NCBI GenBank assembly: GCA_938041695.1
Contig: CALISI010000057.1
Span: 22,093-86,092 of the forward strand
Length of the DNA: 64,000 bases
Origin: an uncultured Actinomyces sp.
GTDB taxonomy: Bacteria > Actinomycetota > Actinomycetes > Actinomycetales > Actinomycetaceae
Direction of reading: 5' to 3'
In this document: positions 35,621 through 44,135 of the stretch, in pieces
How the letters are laid out: each line of letters opens with the position of its first letter
Numbering within the stretch: position 1 is the stretch's first letter
The notes under the pieces: model-generated
Databases searched by the model: none
Seen by the model: the letters and a program-made list of their open reading frames with translations, nothing else
Told to the model about the DNA's origin: nothing
Program-made: the position numbers and the translations under genes

Positions 35621-36957
35621 CGCGGAACGACCTTCAGGAATTGCTCAAGCTCCTGGCGAGTAATCTGCTGGCGGTATTCCGTCCATTCCTTGCGCTTGTT
35701 ACGAATAACGTAGTCGAACACCTGCTCGCCGAGCGTAGAGGCCACCAGGTCGGAACTCTTCATGGCACGCACGGCGTCCGCCAACGAGGCAGGCAGGGCG
35801 TGAATGCCCATGACCTGACGCTCTCGATCCGACAGGTCCCACACGTTGTCCTCGGCCTCGGGCATCAGCTCCATCTTCTTGTCGATGCCGTCGAGCCCCG
35901 CTGCGATGAGGACGGCGAACGCCAGGTAGGGATTCGCGCTCGGGTCGGGAGCGCGGTACTCGATGCGCGCGGCAGCGGCCTTCTTCGGCTTGTACAGCGG
36001 GACGCGCACGAGCGCCGAACGATTCAAGTGACCCCAGCACACGTAGGAAGGAGCTTCTCCCCCGCCCCACAGACGCTTGTAGGAGTTCACGTGCTGGTTC
36101 GTGATCGCCGCGATCTCCTCGGCGTGCGCGAGCAGGCCCGCGATGAACTGGCGCCCCGTCGTCGACAGACGGTACTGACCTGCCGGGGAGAAAAACGCGT
36201 TCTCTTCCCCCTCGAACAGCGACAGGTGCGTGTGCATGCCCGAACCCGGATGCTCGATAAAGGGCTTGGGCATGAACGTCGCGACGAGCTCCTCGCGCAG
36301 CGCGACCTCTTCGATCAGAGTACGTGCGGTCATGATGTTGTCCGCAGCACGCACGGGATCCACGGCGCGCAGGTCGATCTCGTTTTGTCCGGGCCCGCCC
36401 TCGTGGTGAGAGAACTCGACCGGGATCGCCATATCCTCCAGCATCCGCACCGCACGACGACGGAAATCGTTCGAGTCTCCGCGCGCGACATGGTCGAAGT
36501 AGCCGGCTTGGTCGACCGGAATCATACGGTCGGGAGTGACGGGCTGACGCAGGAGATAAAACTCGATCTCGGGGTGGATCATGACACGGAAACCCGCATC
36601 CGCAGCCCGCTGGACGGTGCGCTCGAGTACGCCGCGCGGATCGGAAGGCGCAGGCCGCCCGTCAGGCATGAGCACGTCGCAGAACATGCGCGCCACCGGG
36701 TCATCATTCGAACGCCACGGGAGCAACTGAAACGTCGAGGCATCAGGCTTCAGGAGCATGTCCGACTCGTAGACGCGCGTCAAGCCCTCGACCGCAGACC
36801 CGTCGAAACCAATCCCCTCGGCGAATGCTTCTTCAAGCTCGCCCGGGTCGATCGAAATTGACTTCAAGACGCCCGCAACATCCGTGAACCACAAACGAAT
36901 AAAACGAATGTTCTTCTGCGCCACCTCACGCAGCACATATTCCTGATGCGAATCCAC
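35617..36957 (-). CDS. glnA2: Type I glutamine synthetase, GlnA2 type
   Basis: A 446-residue glutamine synthetase family enzyme. The length and the position next to glnE match mycobacterial and streptomycete GlnA2. GTG 36957 stands after GGAGGACATCG. Active-site segments are present: FTDVAGVLKS, GIGFDGSAVEG, EIEFYLL, EFSHHEGGPGQNEIDLR, PGSGMHTHLSLF, NSYKRLW and RVEYRAPD-like RIEYRAPDPSANPYLAF. Around the usual adenylylation site the sequence is DNVWDLSDRERQVMG without the Tyr of GlnA1, so it is probably not controlled by GlnE. Some GlnA2-like enzymes have other amine substrates; glutamine synthesis is the default inference. Confidence 0.92.
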   Translation of the reverse strand: MDSHQEYVLREVAQKNIRFIRLWFTDVAGVLKSISIDPGELEEAFAEGIGFDGSAVEGLTRVYESDMLLKPDASTFQLLPWRSNDDPVARMFCDVLMPDGRPAPSDPRGVLERTVQRAADAGFRVMIHPEIEFYLLRQPVTPDRMIPVDQAGYFDHVARGDSNDFRRRAVRMLEDMAIPVEFSHHEGGPGQNEIDLRAVDPVRAADNIMTARTLIEEVALREELVATFMPKPFIEHPGSGMHTHLSLFEGEENAFFSPAGQYRLSTTGRQFIAGLLAHAEEIAAITNQHVNSYKRLWGGGEAPSYVCWGHLNRSALVRVPLYKPKKAAAARIEYRAPDPSANPYLAFAVLIAAGLDGIDKKMELMPEAEDNVWDLSDRERQVMGIHALPASLADAVRAMKSSDLVASTLGEQVFDYVIRNKRKEWTEYRQQITRQELEQFLKVVPR

Positions 36958-36984
36958 CGATGTCCTCCCGTCGAGAAAATGAAC

Positions 36985-37013
36985 GGGCCGACCGCAGGGA
37001 CTGCGGTCGGCCC
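36985..37013 (-). terminator. Terminator after the SPFH gene
   Basis: A perfect 13-bp stem (36985-36997 with 37001-37013, arm GGGCCGACCGCAG) and a three-base loop. On the minus strand it is followed by GTTCATTTTC. It lies between the stop of the SPFH gene at 37028 and the start of glnA2 at 36957. Confidence 0.8.
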
Positions 37014-37027
37014 GGCATGGCTTCAGT

Positions 37028-37987
37028 CTACTTGCCCAGGTTGAAACCCTTCGAGATGGATTCCAGTGCGCCGGTGAGATCGGAGGGAAGCATCCACAGC
37101 TTGGACGCCTGACCATCGGCGATCTTCGGCAGCATTTCAAGGTATTTGTAGGACAGGAGCTCGGGAGTGGCCTTACCGGCGTTAATTGCCGCAAAGACCG
37201 TCTGAATGGCCTCGGATTCACCCTGAGCACGCAGGATCTGCGCCTGACGGGCACCCTCGGCCTGCAGAATCAGGGCTTCCTTCTGGCCCTTCGCCTGAAG
37301 AACCTGTGCTTCCTGCTGGGCAGACGCGGCCAGAACGGCGGCCTGCTTGGCACCCTCGGCCTTCTTGATCTGGGCCTCACGCTCGGCCTCGGCCGTCAGA
37401 ATCGTCGCACGCTTGGTACGTTCAGCCGTGATCTGCTGCTCCATGGCGGCCAGCACTCGCGGCGGCGGCTCGATGGACTTGAGTTCCACGCGGGTGACGC
37501 GAATGCCCCACGGGCCTGTGGCCTCGTCGAGGACACCGCGCAGCTGCTTATTGATCGACTCGCGCGACGTCTGGGTCTGCTCAAGATCGAGAGAACCAAT
37601 CAGGTTACGCAGGGTCGTCGCGGTCAGCTGCTCGATCGCCTGCAGGAAGTTAGCGACCTCGTAGGTCGCGCTGCGCGGATCCGTGATCTGGAAGTAGATA
37701 ACGGAGTCGATCGACACCATCGCCTGGTCGGCGGTGATGACGGGCTGCGGCGGGAAGTTCGCGACCTGCTCACGCAGATCGATACGAGCGGCAACGCGGT
37801 CCACGAAGGGGACCAGCAGGTGGAAACCACCCTGCATGACCGCCTGGAACCGACCAAGACGCTCCACAACGTACGCCTGCGACTGCGGAACGATCCGCAC
37901 TGCGCGTGCAAGCGAGACCACGACGAAAACGACGAGAGCAAGCACCACGATGAACGCGATGTTACCGATGATGTTTCCTGAATTCAC
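37028..37987 (-). CDS. SPFH/stomatin-family membrane protein
   Basis: A 319-residue protein with one N-terminal membrane helix (IAFIVVLALVVFVVVSLAR) and the SPFH/band-7 domain (VPQSQAYVVERLGRF, VNGF-type QGGFHLLVPFVDRV, ATTLRNLIGSLDLEQTQTSR). An Ala/Glu/Gln-rich coiled coil follows (AEAEREAQIKKAEGAKQAAV). It resembles QmcA/slipin proteins, which organise membrane microdomains and support membrane proteases. GTG 37987 has an AAGGAAAG site. An NfeD protein lies just upstream on the same strand, the classical partner of slipins. Confidence 0.92.
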   Translation of the reverse strand: MNSGNIIGNIAFIVVLALVVFVVVSLARAVRIVPQSQAYVVERLGRFQAVMQGGFHLLVPFVDRVAARIDLREQVANFPPQPVITADQAMVSIDSVIYFQITDPRSATYEVANFLQAIEQLTATTLRNLIGSLDLEQTQTSRESINKQLRGVLDEATGPWGIRVTRVELKSIEPPPRVLAAMEQQITAERTKRATILTAEAEREAQIKKAEGAKQAAVLAASAQQEAQVLQAKGQKEALILQAEGARQAQILRAQGESEAIQTVFAAINAGKATPELLSYKYLEMLPKIADGQASKLWMLPSDLTGALESISKGFNLGK

Positions 37988-38033
37988 AGCGTCTTTCCTT
38001 TCTTACGTCGATGAAAATACAAGATGTGCGGGA

Positions 38034-38501
38034 TCAGGAGATCGAGTCTCCGTATGGATGTGTCGGAGCCGCAGAGGCCGGGTCGAGGGCGCTCACGACG
38101 GCGGTTGCACCGTCGATGCGGTCAACACGAACCTCGGCGCCAACGGGCAGCGTGGGCCCCTCGGTACGCGCGCTCCACTCTCCGCCGGAAAACTGGATAC
38201 GCCCGTGGCGCTCTCCCACGGCCTCGGTCACGTATCCAGTCTTGCCAATCAGACCGTCAGTGTTGCTCGGAACGTAACCGCTGGATCGATCAATACGCCC
38301 CTTGAGGAAGGGACGCAGGATGACCAGGAGGGCAATCGACACGACAATGAAAACGATGACCTGAACCGTCAGGTTCGCGCCGAACGCGCCCGCGATGCCG
38401 GCGGCCAGCGCGCCGATCGCAAACATGAGGAACACAAAGCTCACGCTCATGACCTCGACGATTCCGCAGAGGAGGGCACCGAGAATCCACAGCCACCACA
38501 T
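38034..38501 (-). CDS. NfeD-family membrane protein
   Basis: A short NfeD protein of 155 residues. Hydrophobic helices occupy about residues 1-65 (WWLWILGALLCGIVEVMSV, AIGALAAGIAGAFGA, VIVFIVVSIALLVILRPFL), followed by a soluble OB-fold domain (GLIGKTGYVTEAVGERHGRI). NfeD proteins form pairs with SPFH proteins such as the one 46 bases downstream, acting in membrane organisation. ATG 38501 is chosen because AGGAG is at a better distance than from the GTG three codons upstream. Confidence 0.88.
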   Translation of the reverse strand: MWWLWILGALLCGIVEVMSVSFVFLMFAIGALAAGIAGAFGANLTVQVIVFIVVSIALLVILRPFLKGRIDRSSGYVPSNTDGLIGKTGYVTEAVGERHGRIQFSGGEWSARTEGPTLPVGAEVRVDRIDGATAVVSALDPASAAPTHPYGDSIS

Positions 38502-38520
38502 ACCGCTCACGCTCCTATTC

Positions 38521-39309
38521 TCACGCGCTCACACCGCGCGCCCACCAGCGCCCGTCAGTGTTGCCGGCAAGCAGAGGCATGCCGTACACCTCGGACAGGT
38601 TGACACCCGTCAGGACGTCTTCAATCGGCCCCTGGTGCGTGACCGCACCGTTCGACATGATTGCGCAGTGTGTGACGCCCGCGGGGATCTCTTCGATCTG
38701 ATGCGTCACCAGGACGACCTGCGGGGATTTCGAACCCTGCATGATCTCCGAGAGAGCGGCGATCAGCAGCTCGCGAGCACCCAGGTCGAGGCCCGAGGTC
38801 GGCTCGTCGAGGATGAGCACCTCAGGGTCGGTCATGAGGGCGCGCGCCAGCAGCACGCGCTGGGCCTCGCCCTCGGACAGCGTCGAAAACTCACGCTGGG
38901 CGAGGTGCGAGACACCGAAGATGTCCATGAGCGCGCGGGCACGCTCATCATCAACCTGCTCGTACTCCTCGTCGTGAGCCACAGCCAAGCCCCAGGCGGC
39001 ACTGCGAACAGTGTCGAGAACCGACTGCGTTGGCACGATCTTGGTAGCCACCGCGGCGGAGGCCAGTCCGACGCGGGTAGCTACCTCGGCGGGATCAGCC
39101 TGTGCCAGATCTGTCTCCGAGACAGTCACCTCGCCGCCGTCCGGCGCGATGCGGCCGGATGCGACGCGTGCCAGCGTGGTCTTACCAGCACCATTAGGAC
39201 CAACGATGACCCAGTGCTGACGAGGACGCGTTGACCATGAGACATCGGACAGGATCTTCGCGTCCCCCCGTTGGAGCGACACGTGAGAGAGATTCAGGAC
39301 GTAAGTCAT
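38521..39309 (-). CDS. Stand-alone ABC ATPase
   Basis: A 262-residue ATP-binding cassette protein with Walker A VGPNGAGKTT, signature LSEGEAQRVLLARAL, Walker B VLILDEPTSGLDLG and H-loop VTHQIEEI. No membrane partner is encoded nearby, and the protein is followed by NfeD, so it is probably a soluble type (YjjK/ModF-like) or serves a permease elsewhere. Its function cannot be read from context. Confidence 0.85.
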   Translation of the reverse strand: MTYVLNLSHVSLQRGDAKILSDVSWSTRPRQHWVIVGPNGAGKTTLARVASGRIAPDGGEVTVSETDLAQADPAEVATRVGLASAAVATKIVPTQSVLDTVRSAAWGLAVAHDEEYEQVDDERARALMDIFGVSHLAQREFSTLSEGEAQRVLLARALMTDPEVLILDEPTSGLDLGARELLIAALSEIMQGSKSPQVVLVTHQIEEIPAGVTHCAIMSNGAVTHQGPIEDVLTGVNLSEVYGMPLLAGNTDGRWWARGVSA

Positions 39310-39345
39310 GTATCCAGCCTAGTCGTCTGTAGGGTGGCGTGCGCC

Positions 39346-40569
39346 CTAAACAAGCGAACGATACAGCTCGGCAGTCCTGACGCCGATCGCTTCCCACGAG
39401 AAGTGATCGCGGGCGCGTGCCAGACCGGCCTCGCCCATGCGGCGCCCCAGCTCGGGATCGTCGAGAACTCGAATCAGGCGGTCGGCCATCGCTTCTTCAA
39501 ACGCGCGCGGATCCAGCGGCGTTCCCGTCCCGTCCTGCTTCTGCTCGATCGGCACGAGGTAGCCCGTCTCTCCGTCGACGATCACGTCGGGAATGCCGCC
39601 GGTTGCGGTACCAACGACGGGCAGGCCCAGGGCCATCGCCTCCAGGTTCACAATACCGAGGGGTTCGTAGACGGAAGGCGTCATGAACACCTGCGCCGAG
39701 GAGAGGATCGCAGCAACCTCCGGCTGGGGAAGCATTTCGGAAATGAGGACGACGCCGGAGCGTCGGGCACGCAGCTCGGCGACGAGGCCCTCAACCTCGG
39801 CCGCAATTTCGGGGGTATCGGGGGCACCTGCACACAGGACCAGCTGGACGTCCTCGGGAAGAAGCTGGGCGGCGCGCAGGAAGTACGGCAGGCCCTTCTG
39901 GCGGGTGATACGGCCGACGAAGACGACGGTGCGACGCGACGGGTCAATACCGTGCTCGGCGAGCACGCGGGCACGCAGTTCCTCTCCCGCTTCGCCTTCG
40001 GGCGCGTGCCACTTGTTCAGGTCGATGCCGTTGTGGATGACATGCACTCGGTCGGGATCAATGCCTGGGTAGCAGCGCAGGATGTCGTCGCGCATACCGT
40101 TCGACACGGCGACGATCGCGCTGGCCGCCTCGTAGGCGGTCTTCTCCACGTAGGAGGAGAGGCGGTAGCCGCCGCCGAGCTGCTCGGCCTTCCATGGGCG
40201 CAGCGGCTCGAGCGAGTGGGCAGAGATAACATGGGGAATGTCACCCAGCAATGAAGCCACATGACCGGCGAAGTTCGCATACCAGGTGTGCGAGTGCACG
40301 AGGTTCGAGCCCTCACACGCAGCGGCGATCTCAAGGTCAACGCCCAGGGTACGTAAGGCCGGATTCGCTCCGGCCAGCTGAGGCAGGTCGGCATGCCCGG
40401 TCACTCCCGGGTCGGCACCATCGGTGCCCGGCTCACGCGGACCGTCAAACGCCTGCACCCGCAGGTCATCGACCAGCCCACGCAGGACCTTTGCCAGTTC
40501 AAGGACGTGAACGCCAGCGCCTCCGTAGACGTGGGGCGGGTATTCGCGGGTAAGCAGATCGACGCGCAT
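39346..40569 (-). CDS. Glycogen synthase GlgA / maltose-1-P synthase GlgM
   Basis: A GT4-family glycosyltransferase of 407 residues. It opens LLTREYPPHVYGGAGVHV and carries LVHSHTWYANFAGHVASL, SAHSLEPLRPWKAEQLGGGY, VFVGRITRQKG and PSVYEPLGIVNLEAMA (the E-x7-E motif). Gene order (divergent from glgC) and sequence match mycobacterial Rv1212c, once called GlgA and later shown to be GlgM, which makes maltose 1-phosphate from ADP-glucose. I cannot decide between the two, so no symbol is given. ATG 40569 begins MRVDLLTREY. Confidence 0.92.
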   Translation of the reverse strand: MRVDLLTREYPPHVYGGAGVHVLELAKVLRGLVDDLRVQAFDGPREPGTDGADPGVTGHADLPQLAGANPALRTLGVDLEIAAACEGSNLVHSHTWYANFAGHVASLLGDIPHVISAHSLEPLRPWKAEQLGGGYRLSSYVEKTAYEAASAIVAVSNGMRDDILRCYPGIDPDRVHVIHNGIDLNKWHAPEGEAGEELRARVLAEHGIDPSRRTVVFVGRITRQKGLPYFLRAAQLLPEDVQLVLCAGAPDTPEIAAEVEGLVAELRARRSGVVLISEMLPQPEVAAILSSAQVFMTPSVYEPLGIVNLEAMALGLPVVGTATGGIPDVIVDGETGYLVPIEQKQDGTGTPLDPRAFEEAMADRLIRVLDDPELGRRMGEAGLARARDHFSWEAIGVRTAELYRSLV

Positions 40570-40740
40570 GATGGGGTCCTTCCGACAGTAGCGACGCGTA
40601 GCACACATCGTATCCGATCTCACGTCAGTGCTGATAGAAAACGAGACGATGTAGCAATCGATAGACATTTGTAATACAGTGTGACCACTCCCACGGATTC
40701 GCGCCGATGCGAGTCCACTCGACCAACGAAGAGGTGCCAC

Positions 40741-41976
40741 ATGGCAAAGAACCACGTCCTGGCAATCGTTCTCGCGGGCGGTGAGGGTAAGCGACTGATG
40801 CCCCTGACGGAGGACCGCGCAAAGCCGGCCGTCCCGTTCGGTGGGCACTTCCGTCTCATCGATTTCGCGCTGTCGAACATCGTGAATTCCGGATACCTCA
40901 AGATTGTTGTCTTGACGCAGTACAAGTCCCATTCCCTTGACCGCCACGTCACGAAGACCTGGTACACATCTCCCCTACTCGGCAACTTCATTGCCCCCGT
41001 GCCGGCCCAGCAGCGTCGCGGACCGCACTGGTACCTGGGTAGCGCGGATGCTATCTACCAGTCCCTCAACATCGTTGATGACGAGGCACCGGAATACATC
41101 GTCATCATCGGCGCCGACAACATCTACCGCATGGACTTCTCGCAGATGGTCCAGCACCACATCGATTCGGGTCTGCCCGCCACGGTCGCCGGCATCCGCC
41201 AGCCGATCGAGCTGGCTCCCGCGCTCGGCGTCATCGACGGCGAGGGCGGCGTCGTGAAGAATTTCCTCGAGAAGCCCAAGCATGCGGTCGGTCTGCCCGA
41301 TGATCCGACCAAGGTGCTTGCCTCGATGGGCAACTACGTGTTCACCACGAAGGATCTGGTCAACGCCCTGCGCGAGGACGCGGCTAACCCCGATTCCAAG
41401 CACGACATGGGAGGCAACATCATCCCGTGGTTCGTGGAGCGCGGCGAGTGCGGCGTTTACGACTTCCAGGACAACGACGTGCCGGGTTCGACCGACCGCG
41501 ACCGCGATTACTGGCGCGACGTTGGTACGCTGGACGCCTACTACGAGGCAAACATGGACCTCATCTCGGTGCACCCGGTGTTCAACCTGTACAACCGCGA
41601 TTGGCCGACGATGACGATGATCGACGGTTCCCTGCCGCCCGCAAAGTTCGTCTACGGTGATGAGGATCGCCTGGGTCATGCGATCGACTCGTTCGTTTCC
41701 CCCGGCGTCATTGTCTCCGGTGGTGAGATCGTGCGCTCGATCGTCTCCCCTCACACCTACGTTCACTCGTGGGCGAAGATCGAGGATTCGGTCGTTATGC
41801 ACGGGTCTCGCATCGGTCGTTCCTCGCGGGTCGTCAAGACGATTCTGGATAAAAACGTCATCGTCGAGGAAGGCGCCGTCGTCGGCGTCGATCTCGAGCA
41901 CGACCTCGAGCGCGGCTTCACGGTGACCGAGTCCGGCATCACGGTCGTCCCCAAGGGCACGGTCGTCCACAAGTGA
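40741..41976 (+). CDS. glgC: Glucose-1-phosphate adenylyltransferase
   Basis: Makes ADP-glucose, the sugar donor for glycogen and maltose 1-phosphate. The 411-residue protein begins VLAIVLAGGEGKRLMPLTEDRAKPA with the nucleotide-binding motif, and contains FGGHFRLIDFALSN, HWYLGSADAIYQ, GVYDFQDND and a C-terminal left-handed beta-helix (SVVMHGSRIGRSSRV). ATG 40741 follows AGAGGTG. The 171-base space to glgA(M) at 40570-40740 must hold both divergent promoters; I could not pick convincing boxes. The end overlaps serB. Confidence 0.96.
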   Translation: MAKNHVLAIVLAGGEGKRLMPLTEDRAKPAVPFGGHFRLIDFALSNIVNSGYLKIVVLTQYKSHSLDRHVTKTWYTSPLLGNFIAPVPAQQRRGPHWYLGSADAIYQSLNIVDDEAPEYIVIIGADNIYRMDFSQMVQHHIDSGLPATVAGIRQPIELAPALGVIDGEGGVVKNFLEKPKHAVGLPDDPTKVLASMGNYVFTTKDLVNALREDAANPDSKHDMGGNIIPWFVERGECGVYDFQDNDVPGSTDRDRDYWRDVGTLDAYYEANMDLISVHPVFNLYNRDWPTMTMIDGSLPPAKFVYGDEDRLGHAIDSFVSPGVIVSGGEIVRSIVSPHTYVHSWAKIEDSVVMHGSRIGRSSRVVKTILDKNVIVEEGAVVGVDLEHDLERGFTVTESGITVVPKGTVVHK

Positions 41977-42662
41977 GTATGACGCTCCATCTTGATGAGC
42001 CGGGTGCCCCGCTGCTATTTCCCAGCGAGGCACCCGGCCTCGTCGTCACAGACGTCGATTCGACGTTGATTAGTCAGGAGGTCATCGAGGAGCTTGCCGA
42101 GGCCGCGGGTACGCGAGAGCAGGTCGCCGAGATTACCTCCCGCGCCATGAACGGCGAGCTCGATTTCGCGCAGTCGCTGCGGGAGCGGGTCGCGACCCTC
42201 GCGGGTGTCCCGGAATCTGTGTTTGGCGATGTCCTGACCTCCATCACTCCCACGGAGGGAGCACGCGAGCTCATCGAAGCGGTCCACCGCTGCGGCGGCA
42301 AGTTCGGCATCGTGTCGGGCGGCTTCGAGGAAGTGGTCGCTCCCCTGGCGGCCTCCCTCGGCATCGATTTCTACGCGGCAAACCACCTTGAGGTCGTAGA
42401 CGGTGTACTGACGGGCCGCGTGTTGGGCCGCATCGTCACCTCCCATGTGAAGGTCGACTGCCTGCGTTCATGGGCCTCGGCGCTCAACCTTCCCCTCGAG
42501 CGCACGGTTGCGATCGGCGACGGGGCGAACGACATCCCAATGATGTACGAGGCCGGCGTCGGTATCGCGTTCTGCGCAAAGCCCGCCGTTCGCGATCAGG
42601 TGTCGATCCAGCTCAACACGCCGGATCTCTCCCTGGCTATCACTCCCCTCGGACTCGTCTAG
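41973..42662 (+). CDS. serB: Phosphoserine phosphatase SerB
   Basis: A HAD-family phosphatase of 229 residues that makes L-serine from phosphoserine. The catalytic motif DVDSTL has its nucleophile Asp at residue 27. Further motifs are GIVSGGFEEVVAPLA (Ser/Thr motif) and AIGDGANDIPMM (acidic motif III). There is no N-terminal ACT domain, so it is the short form. GTG 41973 overlaps the glgC stop (GTGA); an ATG two codons later is an alternative. It ends nine bases before the convergent NUDIX gene. Confidence 0.93.
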   Translation: MSMTLHLDEPGAPLLFPSEAPGLVVTDVDSTLISQEVIEELAEAAGTREQVAEITSRAMNGELDFAQSLRERVATLAGVPESVFGDVLTSITPTEGARELIEAVHRCGGKFGIVSGGFEEVVAPLAASLGIDFYAANHLEVVDGVLTGRVLGRIVTSHVKVDCLRSWASALNLPLERTVAIGDGANDIPMMYEAGVGIAFCAKPAVRDQVSIQLNTPDLSLAITPLGLV

Positions 42663-42671
42663 CCGCCGACG

Positions 42672-43199
42672 TCAGGGCTCGCGCGTGTCCGTGAGGCGGA
42701 TCATGCGCCCATCCCAACCATGGAGCCACGAACGGGCGTACTCAAGAATCTGCGCGGGGTAGATGTCTGCGTCAATCTGATCCACAGCCTCGTCAATGTC
42801 CCACCAGGCCTGGCAGTCGATGACGGATCGCTCCAGATCGGTCCAACCCTCCCGGCTCAGCGCCGTCGACGGCGTATGGGCGAGGAAATACCACTCGTCC
42901 TGGCGTGCGGTGACCGCCAGGAAGTCAAACTCAGCGGTCCGGTAGAGCACGGGGCCGACCAAATCGTCAGGGGCCAGCTCGATCCCTGTTTCTTCGAAAA
43001 CCTCACGGACAGCTGCGCTGCGCGGATCCTCTCCTTCCTCGATGCCACCCCCAATCGTGAACCACCAGAATCGCTCCGGCTGATCCTCATCGTGGCCCTT
43101 CGCCAACAGGACACGTCCCTCACCGTCAAACAGAAGGACGCGGGCGGCCTCCCGGTGGGGATAGCCGTCCGCGTCCACAGGCCAGTCGAGTGCGCTCAT
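42672..43199 (-). CDS. NUDIX hydrolase
   Basis: A 175-residue NUDIX protein. The NUDIX box runs from GGGIEEGEDPRSAAVREV to FEETGIEL (G-x5-E-x7-REVxEExGI). The substrate, some nucleoside diphosphate derivative, cannot be told. ATG 43199 overlaps the stop of the PrsW-like gene upstream (ATGA); longer upstream reading frames would overlap that gene and are rejected. It closes the operon that starts at thrS. Confidence 0.9.
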   Translation of the reverse strand: MSALDWPVDADGYPHREAARVLLFDGEGRVLLAKGHDEDQPERFWWFTIGGGIEEGEDPRSAAVREVFEETGIELAPDDLVGPVLYRTAEFDFLAVTARQDEWYFLAHTPSTALSREGWTDLERSVIDCQAWWDIDEAVDQIDADIYPAQILEYARSWLHGWDGRMIRLTDTREP

Positions 43200-44044
43200 G
43201 CCTCCAGGGTAGCCCGGTGGCGACGCAGGCCCCACACGAGGAGCGCGACGCTCACAAGTAGCACGGGAACCTCGATAGCTCCGTAGGTGAGGTTCCACGA
43301 GTCCTCGGGCGCCAGAAAGCCAACGCCGTTGGCCTGGCCGTGGAGCGCGAGGGCCGCGATGAACCCACCGACAGCAACGAGGATGCTGGCAAACACATTC
43401 TTCGCACGCAGCGCAGCCCAGGCGAGAGCGTATCCGAAGACACCCGTGAAGATTGCGTGCCCGTAGCCACCCAGGAGCGCACGCGCCAGGAAGGATTCCC
43501 ACAGTCCGCCCATCCCCTCGTCGAGGGCGCTCACGTAGTAGCCCATGTCCTCGCCCCACGCGAAGCCGAGACCAACGAGGACACCCAGGACTGCGCCCTG
43601 CGAGGGATGGGTCAGCAGTTTACGGGCGGCGAGGATCAGGATGAGAACGCCTATGCCCTTCGCGGTCTCCTCCACAACGGGCCCCGTAGCAACGGAGGTG
43701 ACAAAATCAACCGCAGAATCGCTCATGCTGGTCGATTCCACCGCGGCGTCGATGAGGCCGTTACCGATGCCTGCGATCATGAGCGCACCGCCGGTGCCCC
43801 ACGTGAATGCGGCAATCCACGACAGGACCGACGGGGTGAATCGCGCCACCCAGGCCAAGAAGAGGAGGCCGACGAGAGCGCTGACGCACGATGCACTCAC
43901 GGCGAGCGCCGCAGTGGTGCTGGTCGTTCCGTCAATCGCACCAACCACCTCGTGGGCCAGTGCCGGAATACCGATGACGATCAAGATGATCGAGCACACG
44001 GTGAGGGCCCGCGACGAAGGGCGGGCAGGATGAGCGTGAGTCAC
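43196..44044 (-). CDS. PrsW-family intramembrane protease-like protein, third copy
   Basis: A 282-residue membrane protein related to PrsW, the Bacillus protease that cuts an anti-sigma factor; other relatives are CAAX-protease-like. The family signature is visible: GPVVEETAKGIGVLILILAA, FAWGEDMGYYVSA and GYGHAIFTGVFGYAL. GTG 44044 has AAAGGAAAC before it. Unlike its two upstream paralogues it lacks the cytoplasmic C-terminal domain. A 91-base gap separates it from the preceding copy. Confidence 0.85.
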   Translation of the reverse strand: MTHAHPARPSSRALTVCSIILIVIGIPALAHEVVGAIDGTTSTTAALAVSASCVSALVGLLFLAWVARFTPSVLSWIAAFTWGTGGALMIAGIGNGLIDAAVESTSMSDSAVDFVTSVATGPVVEETAKGIGVLILILAARKLLTHPSQGAVLGVLVGLGFAWGEDMGYYVSALDEGMGGLWESFLARALLGGYGHAIFTGVFGYALAWAALRAKNVFASILVAVGGFIAALALHGQANGVGFLAPEDSWNLTYGAIEVPVLLVSVALLVWGLRRHRATLEA

Positions 44045-44135
44045 GTTTGTTTCCTTTCTCTCCCCGCCATCGTGCGGCATCATCCTATGCGTGACCTATG
44101 AAAACGCCATGCAACGACCGTGTGAATCGAAACAC

